Shown: positions 34,201 to 43,029, counted from the stretch's first letter. The stretch is DNA of 64,000 nt from Pedobacter sp. PACM 27299 (GCF_001412655.1 NZ_CP012996.1:2480001-2544000); one strand, 5' to 3'. Notes: generated from the letters alone by a model not told the origin. Made by a program: numbers and translations.

Positions 34201-35342
34201 TATAGGGTTAGTGCTGCGGTCAATTCTATTTCCGCTTGTAAATCCTGCACAAAATCGTCAATCTGTGCCTTGGTTACCCCAGGCATACAGATCACGTGAC
34301 TATTGCCATCTTCGGTAGCAATCTGCCATTTCTGTCGCAATGCGATAGAAGGCGCTGGGAATACCACCGTTAAGGCAGAGGGATTAGTCCATGCTGGTAC
34401 GCCAATATTATTTAGGCTTTTTACCGTATAGGCTGCGGTTTCCAGACATTCCAAAGCGCGTTGCTTTAATCCTTCTTTTCCCAGTTTTTTAAGCGCATAC
34501 CAGATGAAAATAGGGCTGTGACCATTTCTGCTACCCGTAATCGTAGTGTCTACGGTGCCGATATATGGAATCGCTTTTCCAATCCTGTCTTTATAATTCT
34601 TTTTCACCAATACCAACCCGCAAGGGATAGGAGAGCCGATAAATTTATGTCCGCTGATGGCCATACTGTCGGTCCCATGGTTAAAATCAAAACCTGGTTT
34701 TAAATTCAGTAAAGCACTATAAGTGCCAGCTAAAGCAGCATCACAATGGATATAATGATTTTTAATCGCTTGCCTGCGGAGGATTTGCTGAATTTGCTGC
34801 AAATCATCTTTTGCTTCCATCATCGTGGTGCCAATATTGGCCAGAATGATCACCGGCTGATCCCTGTGCATTTGTACCATCGCATTCAAATCCTCGTAAT
34901 CCATCTCCCCATTTTCTTGAGTTCTGATCACGATGCTGCGCAGATTGAGCAGCTGTATGTTCTTTTGAACACTATAATGTGTGGCTTCAGAATAATAAAC
35001 GATGCCATTAGGATAGAGTTCCCTGGCCACGTAAAGGCCATATAAATTTCCTTCAGAGCCACCATTGGTCACATAACCCCACCAGTTATTTGCTGGTGCA
35101 TGGAACAATTCAGCAAAAAACTCCAATACTTCCAGCTCCAGAGAACGCGAATTCAGATCGTAAGTAGATTCTACCCATGGATCGCCCACATTGTTTAAAG
35201 GCAGTTTTAAAAGTGGATATAATTCTGAATAATCAAAATCTTGTGCAATTGGGTAACCGATGAAGTGCTTGGCACGCTCTTCAGCGAGTTTCATATAAGC
35301 GCTTAAACGCTCATTATCTTTAGTATTTAATGGAGTCTTCAT
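34200..35342 (-). CDS. hdc: PLP-dependent histidine decarboxylase
   Basis: The protein has 380 residues and is a group II decarboxylase. Family segments are clear: NNVGDPWVESTYDLNSRSLE, FFAELFHAPANNWWGYVTNGG, SEGNLYGLYVARELYP, and YYSEATHYSVQKNIQLL. The PLP lysine is in SGHKFIGSPIPCG, and DAALAGTYSALL supplies the Asp and Ala. It converts histidine to histamine and CO2, which can also take up a proton or serve as a siderophore building block. It is divergent from an Lrp-type regulator, with a -7 box and an inverted repeat between them. Confidence 0.92.
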   Translation of the reverse strand: MKTPLNTKDNERLSAYMKLAEERAKHFIGYPIAQDFDYSELYPLLKLPLNNVGDPWVESTYDLNSRSLELEVLEFFAELFHAPANNWWGYVTNGGSEGNLYGLYVARELYPNGIVYYSEATHYSVQKNIQLLNLRSIVIRTQENGEMDYEDLNAMVQMHRDQPVIILANIGTTMMEAKDDLQQIQQILRRQAIKNHYIHCDAALAGTYSALLNLKPGFDFNHGTDSMAISGHKFIGSPIPCGLVLVKKNYKDRIGKAIPYIGTVDTTITGSRNGHSPIFIWYALKKLGKEGLKQRALECLETAAYTVKSLNNIGVPAWTNPSALTVVFPAPSIALRQKWQIATEDGNSHVICMPGVTKAQIDDFVQDLQAEIELTAALTL

Positions 35343-35373
35343 GGGTAGTCATGATATTTGGTTTTTAATCCTT

Positions 35374-35413
35374 CAAAATTAGATAAGTACCATATTATTT
35401 CCTTTGCTTATCT
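35374..35413 (-). promoter_or_regulatory. hdc promoter -7 box with inverted repeat
   Basis: The minus-strand TAATTTTG (35374-35381) fits TAnnTTTG and lies 31 bp before the hdc start. AGATAAG (35381-35387) and CTTATCT (35407-35413) form a perfect 7-bp inverted repeat that starts at the -7 box and spans the -33 zone. It is a candidate site for the adjacent Lrp-type protein. Confidence 0.45.
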
Positions 35414-35503
35414 GATATTCAATAAAAAATACTGTTATGGATACATTATACAGTAAAAACCACCATATTTGTGGCTTGCTGGATCCTATTTCAGCAAAAT
35501 ACT

Positions 35504-35974
35504 ATGATGGAGAATTTAGATAAGCTCGACACCAGGATATTAAACATCCTGCAAAAGGACGCTTCTTTAAGCACAAAAGACATTGCAGGGGAAATCGGCC
35601 TAAGTATTTCCCCCACTCACGAGCGCATTAAACGACTAAAATCAGCAGGATATATAGAGAAATATGTAGCGCTGGTAAACCGGGAAAAGCTTGGAAAACA
35701 CCTGCTGGTGCTTTGTACCGTAACTTTAAAAGAACAATCCATTGCTACCTTAAAAAACTTCGAGGAATCAGTAGTGCAGTTTAAGGAAGTGCTGGAAGTT
35801 TTGTGTATTGCCGGCGGACAAGATTATCTGCTAAAGATTGTAGTAGATGATGTAGACGATTACCATACTTTTGTGGTTACTCATTTATCTTCACTTTCAA
35901 ATATTTCTACGTTAAGCAGTAGTTTTGTGTTAAAAGAGATCAAAAGAGAAACGGCATTCCACCTTATTTTCTAA
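35504..35974 (+). CDS. Lrp/AsnC-family transcriptional regulator
   Basis: The protein has 156 residues from ATG at 35504 (another ATG at 35507). The upstream part of the open frame (from 35471) is not typical and lies in the hdc promoter spacer. The winged HTH is at the start: LDKLDTRILNILQKDASLST, KDIAGEIGLSISPTHERIKR. A RAM ligand domain follows (VTLKEQSIATLKNFEESVVQ, VLCIAGGQDYLLKIVVDDVD). It is probably an amino-acid-responsive regulator of the divergent histidine decarboxylase. The stop is 8 bp before the YceH gene, so it may lead a short operon. Confidence 0.9.
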   Translation: MMENLDKLDTRILNILQKDASLSTKDIAGEIGLSISPTHERIKRLKSAGYIEKYVALVNREKLGKHLLVLCTVTLKEQSIATLKNFEESVVQFKEVLEVLCIAGGQDYLLKIVVDDVDDYHTFVVTHLSSLSNISTLSSSFVLKEIKRETAFHLIF

Positions 35975-35982
35975 CTTTAGGC

Positions 35983-36636
35983 ATGGAATCAATACAAACT
36001 TTGCCCGAATTAAACGCAGAGGAGCTTCGTGTGCTAGGCGTTTTAATGGAGAAATCTAAAACTACCCCTGAATATTACCCAATGACCATTAACAGTCTGA
36101 CAGCAGCCTGTAATCAAAAGACCTCAAGGAAACCTGTGGTTCAGTATGACGAACAGACTGTGGTACTGGCATTGGATACCCTCAAAAGAAAAGGATTGAT
36201 TTCTACGGCTACCGGAGGATCAAGCCGCAGCATTAAATACAAGCATAACTTCGCGATTGTATTCCCGGTAACGCCTCAGGAAGTCGCTATTCTTTGTCTA
36301 TTAATGCTGAGAGGCCCTCAAACTCCAGGAGAGCTAAATACCAATTCCGGTAGATTGTATGAATTCGAATCTTTGGAAGAAGTACAATCCGTATTGGAAC
36401 GTTTAACGGATGCTGAGCCTCCTTACGTCATTCAATTGCCGAGAAAAGCCGGACAAAAAGAAATGCGTTACGCACATTTACTTTCTGGTGCACCTGATTT
36501 AAATGCAGAAGACTCAACAGAAGAAGCCGCTCAAAAAACGAACTCAGATCTGGAAAACCGGGTGCTGAAGCTCGAAACAGAATTGGACGAATTAAAGACC
36601 GCTTTTGCTCAGCTGATGAAGGAACTGATGGGCTAA
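35983..36636 (+). CDS. YceH (DUF480) family protein
   Basis: The protein has 217 residues. The tandem winged-helix core begins NAEELRVLGVLMEKSKTTPE, TINSLTAACNQKTSRKPVV, YDEQTVVLALDTLKRKGLIS, and continues with VAILCLLMLRGPQTPGELNT and RSGRLYEF-like NSGRLYEFESLEEVQ. The C-terminal 45 residues are a coiled coil (NSDLENRVLKLETELDELKT). This is the UPF0502 fold found in E. coli YceH, whose function is unknown. It may be cotranscribed with the Lrp-type regulator. Confidence 0.92.
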   Translation: MESIQTLPELNAEELRVLGVLMEKSKTTPEYYPMTINSLTAACNQKTSRKPVVQYDEQTVVLALDTLKRKGLISTATGGSSRSIKYKHNFAIVFPVTPQEVAILCLLMLRGPQTPGELNTNSGRLYEFESLEEVQSVLERLTDAEPPYVIQLPRKAGQKEMRYAHLLSGAPDLNAEDSTEEAAQKTNSDLENRVLKLETELDELKTAFAQLMKELMG

Positions 36637-36671
36637 AATCCCATTCCGCTAAAACTATCAACAAAACCTGG

Positions 36672-36717
36672 TGTTATCCTTTTATAACATCCATTTCCTA
36701 TTGATCTGTGATGTTAT
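36672..36717 (+). promoter_or_regulatory. Three TGTTAT half-sites upstream of poxB
   Basis: TGTTAT (36672-36677) and ATAACA (36684-36689) form an 18-bp symmetric site, and a further TGTTAT occurs at 36712-36717, 20 bp before the ATG. Their placement in the 100-bp promoter spacer suggests a binding site for a dimeric regulator. No regulator gene adjoins it. Confidence 0.4.
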
Positions 36718-36737
36718 GATCCTAAAAACATCATATT

Positions 36738-38477
36738 ATGTCAAAAAAAGTAGCAGAACAATTGGTGGAAATGCTTGTTGAAGCAGGTATTAAGCGTATT
36801 TATGCCGTAACGGGCGATAGTTTAAATGAGCTAAATGATGCGGTAAGACGCAACGATAACATCCGCTGGATCCATGTGAGGCATGAAGAAGCAGGGGCTT
36901 ATGCTGCCGCTGCAGAAGCAGAATTGCATGGCCTTGCGTGTTGTGCCGGCAGCAGCGGGCCTGGTCATGTGCATTTGATCAATGGCTTATATGATGCCCA
37001 TCGTGCAGGTGCCGCCGTTTTGGCAATAGCCTCTACTTGCGCAACTACTGAATTCGGTTCCGGTTATTTTCAGGAAACCAATACCACCAAGCTTTTTGAT
37101 GATTGCAGTCATTACAATCAAATTGCCACTACTCCCGCTCAGCTGCCGAGAATGACACAGGCAGCTTTGCAGCATGCCTTTCACCATAAAGGGGTGGCCG
37201 TTCTTGGTTTGCCCGGTGATGTGAGCAGTATGGAGGCAGTCGAAAATATGTCCGCAGATAAAACGTATTTTTCTAAAGCAAGTATCTGCCCGGCAGAAGA
37301 GGAGCTGTTAGCACTTTCCCGCCTGATCAATACACATAAAAAGATCGCGATATTCTGTGGAATCGGTGCTGTCGAAGCACATGATGAGGTCGTTAAACTT
37401 GCAGAAATGCTTAAAGCTCCTGTAGGTTACTCTTTCAGGGGTAAAATGGGAATCCAGTATGATAACCCTTATGAAGTAGGGATGACCGGCCTCCTTGGTT
37501 TGCCGTCTGCCTACCATAGCATGCACGAAAGTGACCTGGTGATTTTATTAGGCACAGATTTCCCTTACGTTCCCTTTATCCCACAGGATAAAATTTTAGT
37601 ACAAATCGATAGTAAACCTGAACGCCTGGGTAGGAGAGCCAAGCTGGATATGGGGCTGCATGGAGATATCAAAACCAGTTTAAATGCGCTATTTCCATTA
37701 TTAGATACCAATACCGATGATAGTTTTCTGGCCGCACAATTGAAAGTTTATGAAAAAGTAAAAGAACATTTGAATACTTATGTAGCGGATAAAGGGGAAA
37801 AGGATGCGATTCATCCCGAAGCCGTTGCTTTTGAAATTAATAAACTGGCTGCTCAAGATGCTATTTTTACGGTGGATACCGGAATGTGCTGTGTTTGGGG
37901 TTCCAGATACATTGATGCGACAGGAAAACGTACAATGCTGGGTTCGTTTAATCATGGTTCTATGGCAAATGCGATGCCTCATGCCATCGGTGCTGCTTTA
38001 TCTAGTCCAGAACGACAAGTTGTAGCGATGTGCGGAGACGGTGGGTTGTCGATGATGCTAGGAGATTTAGCTACCATCAAACAATATAACCTACCTATTA
38101 AATTGATCGTTTTCAATAACAGGTCTCTGGGCATGGTAAAATTGGAAATGGAGGTAGCAGGACTTCCGGATTCGGAGACGGATATGGTTAATCCGGATTT
38201 TGCATTAGTAGCTACCGCGATGGGCATTAAAGGGGTGACAATTGATGATCCTAACCAACTGGAAGAAGGGATGAAAGCCGCATTTATGCACGATGGCCCA
38301 GTGTTAGTCAATGTGATGACGGATCCGAACGCAATGGCGATGCCACCAAAAATTGAGTTTAAAATGATGAAAGGAATGGCACTCACCATGACTAAACTGA
38401 TGTTGGGCGGCAAGTTTGATGAAGTACTGGATACGGTGAAATCCAATTACAAACATTTAAAAAGTATCATAGATTAA
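36738..38477 (+). CDS. poxB: Pyruvate dehydrogenase (quinone) / pyruvate oxidase type
   Basis: The protein has 579 residues and is a ThDP flavoprotein. Seen: RIYAVTGDSLNELNDAVRRN, HVRHEEAGAYAAAAEAELHG with the catalytic Glu, SGPGHVHLINGLYDAHR, the FAD region near 215-330, and the ThDP motif CGDGGLSMMLGDLATIKQYN through the IVFNNRSLGMVKLEMEVAG segment. This set matches PoxB, which oxidises pyruvate to acetate and CO2 and feeds electrons to quinone at the inner membrane. A C-terminal membrane-binding helix is not obvious, so the membrane attachment is inferred. Confidence 0.92.
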   Translation: MSKKVAEQLVEMLVEAGIKRIYAVTGDSLNELNDAVRRNDNIRWIHVRHEEAGAYAAAAEAELHGLACCAGSSGPGHVHLINGLYDAHRAGAAVLAIASTCATTEFGSGYFQETNTTKLFDDCSHYNQIATTPAQLPRMTQAALQHAFHHKGVAVLGLPGDVSSMEAVENMSADKTYFSKASICPAEEELLALSRLINTHKKIAIFCGIGAVEAHDEVVKLAEMLKAPVGYSFRGKMGIQYDNPYEVGMTGLLGLPSAYHSMHESDLVILLGTDFPYVPFIPQDKILVQIDSKPERLGRRAKLDMGLHGDIKTSLNALFPLLDTNTDDSFLAAQLKVYEKVKEHLNTYVADKGEKDAIHPEAVAFEINKLAAQDAIFTVDTGMCCVWGSRYIDATGKRTMLGSFNHGSMANAMPHAIGAALSSPERQVVAMCGDGGLSMMLGDLATIKQYNLPIKLIVFNNRSLGMVKLEMEVAGLPDSETDMVNPDFALVATAMGIKGVTIDDPNQLEEGMKAAFMHDGPVLVNVMTDPNAMAMPPKIEFKMMKGMALTMTKLMLGGKFDEVLDTVKSNYKHLKSIID

Positions 38478-38499
38478 AGCTTAAATTTGTGTTCGATTT

Positions 38500-39693
38500 A
38501 TGATCCAAATACACCCAACTACCGCCCTTACCTCTATCCTTGACAATGATTTTTATAAAATCACCATGCAGCAGGGGGTGATCCGTCTGTTTCCGGCAGC
38601 AAAAGCAAGATATAAGTTCATCAACCGTGGAAAACATTCTTTTCCAGAAGCATTTGCGCAGGCTTTAAGAATCGCAGTGGACCAGATGGCTTTATTAAAG
38701 CTGACTAAAGAAGAGAAACGTTTCCTGCAGGTCAGCTGCCCATATCTTGATCCGGTATATCTGGATTTCCTGGAAGGTTACCGTTATCAGCCCGAGGAAG
38801 TACAAATCGAACAGCATGGAGATCAGCTGGAAGTACGCGTAGAAGGATTGTGGTATCGAACGATATTGTGGGAAGTTCCTCTAATGTCCTTGATTTGCGA
38901 ACTGTATTATGTGCTGAATGGCTCGCATAGGATCAGCAATGAAGAAGTGATGCAGCTGACTGCACAAAAAATAGAAAAATATAAGGCGCTTGGCGTAACC
39001 GTAGCCGAATTTGGGACGCGAAGACGGTATTCTTATCAGGTGCACCGTTCGGTTTTACAAGCTTTAAACGAATTTGGCAGCGGATCATTTATTGGAACCA
39101 GCAATGTGCACATGGCAATGCTCTACCAGACCAAGCCAATTGGAACGCATGCTCATGAATGGTTTATGTTTCATGCTGCGAGATATGGGTTTAAAATGGC
39201 CAATGCTATGGGATTGGAACACTGGGTGAACGTATACCGTGGAGATTTAGGGATTGCCCTTTCTGATACCTATACTACAGAGGTGTTTTTTAGTCAGTTC
39301 GACAAGATGTTCTCCAAGTTGTTTGATGGTGTCAGGCACGATAGTGGTGACCCGCTGCTGTTCGCAGATAAAGTTATCAATCACTATCAGAAAATGGGAA
39401 TTGATCCTAGATCCAAGACGATCATTTTTTCTGATGGCCTTAATTACGATAAAGTGGAAAGGATTGCAGCGCATTGTCAGGGAAAAATAGGGATGTCTTT
39501 TGGAATAGGCACCAATTTAACCAATGATGCTGGACCAGCACCCATGAATATCGTGATTAAAATGACTGAAGCACAGCCTAAAGATGGAGAATGGACGGAA
39601 GTGGTGAAGCTGTCTGATGAGCATGGGAAATATACCGGCACAGAAAGAATGATTAATCTCGCGAAAACGATATTGCAGATTGAAGATTTTTAG
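38500..39693 (+). CDS. pncB: Nicotinate phosphoribosyltransferase
   Basis: The protein has 397 residues and forms nicotinate mononucleotide in NAD salvage. Seen: LDNDFYKITMQQGVIRLFP at the start, KFINRGKHSFP, AEFGTRRRYSYQVHRSVLQAL, GSFIGTSNVHMAMLYQTKPIGTHAHEWFM (with the phosphorylatable His region) and DGVRHDSGDPLLFADKVI, then FGIGTNLTNDAGPAPMNIVI. The gene starts 22 bp after poxB, so the two are cotranscribed. A strong terminator follows. Confidence 0.95.
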   Translation: MIQIHPTTALTSILDNDFYKITMQQGVIRLFPAAKARYKFINRGKHSFPEAFAQALRIAVDQMALLKLTKEEKRFLQVSCPYLDPVYLDFLEGYRYQPEEVQIEQHGDQLEVRVEGLWYRTILWEVPLMSLICELYYVLNGSHRISNEEVMQLTAQKIEKYKALGVTVAEFGTRRRYSYQVHRSVLQALNEFGSGSFIGTSNVHMAMLYQTKPIGTHAHEWFMFHAARYGFKMANAMGLEHWVNVYRGDLGIALSDTYTTEVFFSQFDKMFSKLFDGVRHDSGDPLLFADKVINHYQKMGIDPRSKTIIFSDGLNYDKVERIAAHCQGKIGMSFGIGTNLTNDAGPAPMNIVIKMTEAQPKDGEWTEVVKLSDEHGKYTGTERMINLAKTILQIEDF

Positions 39694-39711
39694 CTTCGAT
39701 ATTATTAAAAC

Positions 39712-39748
39712 AAAAGCGCGCTGCAATTATTTTTGCAGCGCGCTTTTT
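39712..39748. terminator. Terminator between pncB and phnA
   Basis: A 15-bp perfect stem (39712-39726 with 39733-39747) with a 6-nt T-rich loop is flanked by an A and a T run and separates convergent genes. Confidence 0.9.
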
Positions 39749-39766
39749 ATTGGAGCTTAAAAAAGC

Positions 39767-40348
39767 TTAAGCACCTTGTTTTCTAGTATATTTTGTTAGG
39801 ATCACAATCACTTGTCCTTCAATTTTTCCTTCAATCTGATCTGTATTGTCTTCTACCAGACGGATATTCTTCACTACCGTACCCATTTTAGCATTTAAAG
39901 TTGAGCCTTTCACATCTAAAGATTTCGTCAACACAATAGAATCACCTACCTGAAGCAGGGCACCATTGCAATCTTTATGAAGTTCAGCAACGGAATCGTT
40001 GTCAAGATCGGCAGCTTTAGCCCAAGCCAGACGGTCTTCCTCAAGATACATCATGTCCAGGTTGTCCATTGCCCAGCTTTCATTGCTTAAACGGTTCAAT
40101 AGGCGCCATGAAACCACCTGTACTCCAGGAACCTCAGACCACATACTGTCGCTTAAACACTGCCAGTGCTTACTGTCTAATTCTTCTCTTTTTTCAATTT
40201 GAGCCAAACATTTATCACAAATCAAGATACAGTTGTCGGCAGTATTTGCAGTTTGAGGAGGAACTTCGTATACTTTAAGCGTTTCCGCGGATTGGCATAG
40301 TTCACATTTGTTTTCGCTTCTACTCAGTAATTGTTCTTCCAGTTTCAT
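39767..40348 (-). CDS. PhnA-type zinc-ribbon protein
   Basis: The protein has 193 residues. The N-terminus has a zinc ribbon with CELCQSAETL near residue 15 and LICDKCLAQIEK near 43. The C-terminal 70 residues are the PhnA KOW-like domain: LHKDCNGALLQVGDSIVLTK, SLDVKGSTLNAKMGTVVKNI and a final basic end. Despite the name, this family is not the phosphonatase that cleaves phosphonoacetate, and its role is unclear. The central part with SKHWQCLSDSMWSEVPGVQV is shared by Bacteroidota members. Confidence 0.88.
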   Translation of the reverse strand: MKLEEQLLSRSENKCELCQSAETLKVYEVPPQTANTADNCILICDKCLAQIEKREELDSKHWQCLSDSMWSEVPGVQVVSWRLLNRLSNESWAMDNLDMMYLEEDRLAWAKAADLDNDSVAELHKDCNGALLQVGDSIVLTKSLDVKGSTLNAKMGTVVKNIRLVEDNTDQIEGKIEGQVIVILTKYTRKQGA

Positions 40349-40436
40349 TGTCCTTATGTTAAAAATGTTCTTGTAATTGACTCAAAGTCGCGAAGATAAT
40401 TAATTTAGACGGCAAACTGGCTTTACAGTATTAATG

Positions 40437-41132
40437 TTAGCTGCTAAGGGCAAAATCTACCGCCGCCTGCGCATGAATCTTCGTGGTGTCGAAAACAGGA
40501 ACAGAAAGATCTTCGGCTTTGATCAGTAAAGGGATTTCGGTACAGCCCAGTATAATACCCTCAGCCCCCTGATCAATTAATTCCTGAATAATCATGAGGT
40601 ATTGTTTTTTGGTCTCTGGGTTTAAAATACCGCTTCCCAACTCATATCTAAGGGTCTCTTCTATGTAATCTCTACGTTCCTGACTTTTTGGAATGATGGG
40701 TTCAATACCATTTGCAATCAGTTTGTCTTTATAGAACCCCAATTCCATGGTGTAAGTGGTACCAATCAGACCTACTTTTCTTAAACCTACCTGATGAATC
40801 GCGTCAGCTACGGCACTGGTGATGTCGATCAGCGGCAGCTGGATCTTTTCAGCAATACGATCTGCAACAATATGTGCGGTGTTGGCGCAGAGCACAATTG
40901 CTGCAGCACCAGCTTTTTTCAGCTCTTCAGCGGCCTCCAGCAATAACTCGTAGGTGGCTTCCCAATCATAATCTGCATTGTATCTTTGGAAATTATCGAA
41001 ATTCACAGAACTAATCAGACATTCCGCAAAGTTCAGCCCACCGAGTTTCTCATTAATGCCTTCATTCAGGTAGCGGTAATAATCCACCGTAGAAGTCCAG
41101 CTGATTCCGCCTACAAGGCCTACTTTTTTCAT
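40437..41132 (-). CDS. Aspartate/glutamate racemase family protein
   Basis: The protein has 231 residues from MKKVGLVGGISW at 41132. Upstream in-frame ATGs at 41144 and 41153 are possible. The two catalytic cysteine loops are present: AIVLCANTAHIVADRI near residue 83 and GIILGCTEIPLLI near 195. They interconvert L- and D-aspartate or glutamate by a two-cysteine proton relay in the family. The YRYLNEGINEKLGGLNFAE segment follows the aspartate racemase group. It is divergent from a MocR regulator, which may control it. Confidence 0.88.
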   Translation of the reverse strand: MKKVGLVGGISWTSTVDYYRYLNEGINEKLGGLNFAECLISSVNFDNFQRYNADYDWEATYELLLEAAEELKKAGAAAIVLCANTAHIVADRIAEKIQLPLIDITSAVADAIHQVGLRKVGLIGTTYTMELGFYKDKLIANGIEPIIPKSQERRDYIEETLRYELGSGILNPETKKQYLMIIQELIDQGAEGIILGCTEIPLLIKAEDLSVPVFDTTKIHAQAAVDFALSS

Positions 41133-41165
41133 CTTACTTTTCATTGTAAACATTTAAAATGAGTA

Positions 41166-41197
41166 TTGATTTTTTTCCATAAAAGTAAATAGCTTTG
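41166..41197 (+). promoter_or_regulatory. mocR promoter (-33 and -7 boxes)
   Basis: TTG (41166-41168) and TAGCTTTG (41190-41197) are separated by 21 bp, close to the Bacteroidota -33/-7 pattern. Downstream of it TAACAGAT occurs twice (41206-41213 and 41236-41243), the second overlapping the start codon of the MocR gene. Confidence 0.5.
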
Positions 41198-41241
41198 TTC
41201 GGCTGTAACAGATACAAAAACTGACTATTTAACTATAACAG

Positions 41242-42660
41242 ATGAAGACCTTTCAATATCTTAGCCTTGCTGAAGAGCTGGAAAACAGGATTAACCAGGG
41301 AGTTTACCCGATTGGAGATCAGCTGCCTTCTTTACGTTTATTGGGTTCTGGTTTTAAGGTCAGCATTGGTACGATGTTAAAAGCCTTGAACCTGTTGATC
41401 GATAAAGGGCTGGTTCTGGGTAAAGAACGCGCCGGTTACGTCGTTTTGAGAAAATCAGTGATTGAAACTCCCTTGGCAAAAGGCCTCCGAAAAGTTGACG
41501 AATTGGATCAAAGTCCGTTCAATATGATCGAATCCATGAGCCCGGTTGGATCGCTGGAACAAAAAGGAGTATCGTTTTTCAATGCGGTATTAGACCTGCA
41601 GTTGCTGCCTTTAAACGCGATCAGAAGAAGTCTTCAGCAGGCCTCCAGAGATTTAACGGGTGCACACCTGCTATATGAACAGCCAAATGGGAATCCATTA
41701 TTGAGGAAAGAAATCGCAAAGCGATCCTTTCGCTGGCATGGAGCGGTTACTGCCGATGAGATTGTCATCACTAACGGTACATTGGAAGCTGTAGGCTTAT
41801 GTTTGCGTGCGGTGACCACAAAAGGTGACAAAGTGGTGGTACAGACGCCATTTTATCATGGAATTCTGCAAACCATAACTGCCATGGGCCTTCAGATTTT
41901 AGAATTGCCAGGTGATACTTTAACAGGAATTGATGTGGAGGAATTAGAAAGAATATCAGCGAATCATCAGGTAGCAGCCTGCGTATTGATCTCAAATTTC
42001 AACAATCCCAATGGAGCGGTCATGCCAGATCAGAAAAAAAGAAATTTGGCCGCATTTGCAGCACGCATGAAAATTCCGGTCATCGATGATGACATTTACG
42101 GGGACCTTCATTTTGAATCGGAAAGGCCTGCAAACATTAAAACCTACGATCAGGAAGGCTGGGTGATGCTCTGTAGTTCTTTCTCTAAATCGGTGGCTCC
42201 GGGTTATCGGATCGGTTGGTGCGCAGTAGGAAGATTTACTGAAAAGGTGATTAAACTGAAAGCATTAACGAATGTCGCTACGGCCAGCGTAGTTCAGCTG
42301 TCTCTATTGCAATTACTAACCAGTGGTGCGTATGATCGTCATTTGAGAAAACTAAGACCTGTTTTACATCGCCAGATGCTGCTGACGGTTCAAGCTATCG
42401 AAAAGTATTTTCCTCAAGGAACGAGATTGAGCAGACCTTTAGGTGGGTTGGTGCTTTGGCTGGAGCTCCCGGAAGGTGTAAATGCGCTTAAACTGCAGCA
42501 GCAAGCTTCCCGGGAGAATATTCAAATTGCCCCCGGCCCCATGTTTTCCAGTAGAGGGGATTATCCCAATTATATCAGGATGAGTTACAGTAATATCTGG
42601 AATGAAAAAGTAGAAACTGCATGGAGAAAACTTGGGGAACTGGTTAAAGCTCAATCATAA
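41242..42660 (+). CDS. MocR-family transcriptional regulator (GntR HTH plus aminotransferase)
   Basis: The protein has 472 residues. Residues about 1-75 are a GntR-type winged helix (YLSLAEELENRINQGVYPIG, GDQLPSLRLLGSGFKVSIGT). From about 90 the rest is a fold-type I aminotransferase domain: SLQQASRDLTGAHLLYEQPNG, VITNGTLEAVGLCLRAVTTK, NFNNPNGAVMP and the PLP lysine in SSFSKSVAPGYRIGW. MocR proteins use PLP or its adducts as an effector. The adjacent divergent racemase and the downstream membrane gene are candidate targets. Confidence 0.93.
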   Translation: MKTFQYLSLAEELENRINQGVYPIGDQLPSLRLLGSGFKVSIGTMLKALNLLIDKGLVLGKERAGYVVLRKSVIETPLAKGLRKVDELDQSPFNMIESMSPVGSLEQKGVSFFNAVLDLQLLPLNAIRRSLQQASRDLTGAHLLYEQPNGNPLLRKEIAKRSFRWHGAVTADEIVITNGTLEAVGLCLRAVTTKGDKVVVQTPFYHGILQTITAMGLQILELPGDTLTGIDVEELERISANHQVAACVLISNFNNPNGAVMPDQKKRNLAAFAARMKIPVIDDDIYGDLHFESERPANIKTYDQEGWVMLCSSFSKSVAPGYRIGWCAVGRFTEKVIKLKALTNVATASVVQLSLLQLLTSGAYDRHLRKLRPVLHRQMLLTVQAIEKYFPQGTRLSRPLGGLVLWLELPEGVNALKLQQQASRENIQIAPGPMFSSRGDYPNYIRMSYSNIWNEKVETAWRKLGELVKAQS

Positions 42661-42689
42661 CCTGCCAAATATTTCTAGCTTTTAAAAGC

Positions 42690-43007
42690 ATGGTCTCTAA
42701 ATATAAACTAAACGTGCTGATCAAAAAGAATAGGATTCCCGTCTGGGTCGTTAAAAGTAAAGCGGGTTTTGTGCTGCCAGAAGATTTACCCAAGAATAGG
42801 TTTATGTTTAAAATGGCTGGGATCAATGGAGCGCTTTCCTTATCTGTCAATGTGCTGGTGATGTTCCTGGTACAGCTCAATGTGCCGGAAGGTTATGGTT
42901 TCGATGGCACCTTACTCTCTCTGATTGTGGGAGTTGTGGCCGCAGTGCTTACGATCTTATCTACGCTCTGGCCGATAAAAAGAGTGAAGGCGATTGGCAT
43001 TTTTTAA
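42690..43007 (+). CDS. Uncharacterised small membrane protein
   Basis: The protein has 105 residues and no recognised family. A basic N-terminus (YKLNVLIKKNRIPVWVVKSK) comes before two hydrophobic helices, INGALSLSVNVLVMFLVQLN and LLSLIVGVVAAVLTILSTLW, with a short basic end. The N-terminus is likely in the cytoplasm. It starts 29 bp after the MocR stop, so the two may be one transcript. The antisense frame at this place is rejected as a shadow. Confidence 0.65.
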   Translation: MVSKYKLNVLIKKNRIPVWVVKSKAGFVLPEDLPKNRFMFKMAGINGALSLSVNVLVMFLVQLNVPEGYGFDGTLLSLIVGVVAAVLTILSTLWPIKRVKAIGIF

Positions 43008-43021
43008 CTTGGTATATGTTG

Positions 43022-43029
43022 TATATTTG
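43022..43029 (+). promoter_or_regulatory. -7 box for the EamA transporter gene
   Basis: TATATTTG fits TAnnTTTG and lies 62 bp before the chosen start at 43092, after the stop of the previous gene, so the transporter can be expressed by itself. It also argues against the upstream start at 43053 needing a longer leader. Confidence 0.4.

Noticed and set aside
37979..38446. Minus-strand 155-codon frame opposite poxB
   Set aside because: It lies fully inside the ThDP domain of poxB and has low-complexity hydrophobic sequence; a shadow of codon bias.
42644..42880. Minus-strand 78-codon frame opposite the small membrane gene
   Set aside because: The plus-strand frame is longer, has two clean hydrophobic helices and follows mocR closely.
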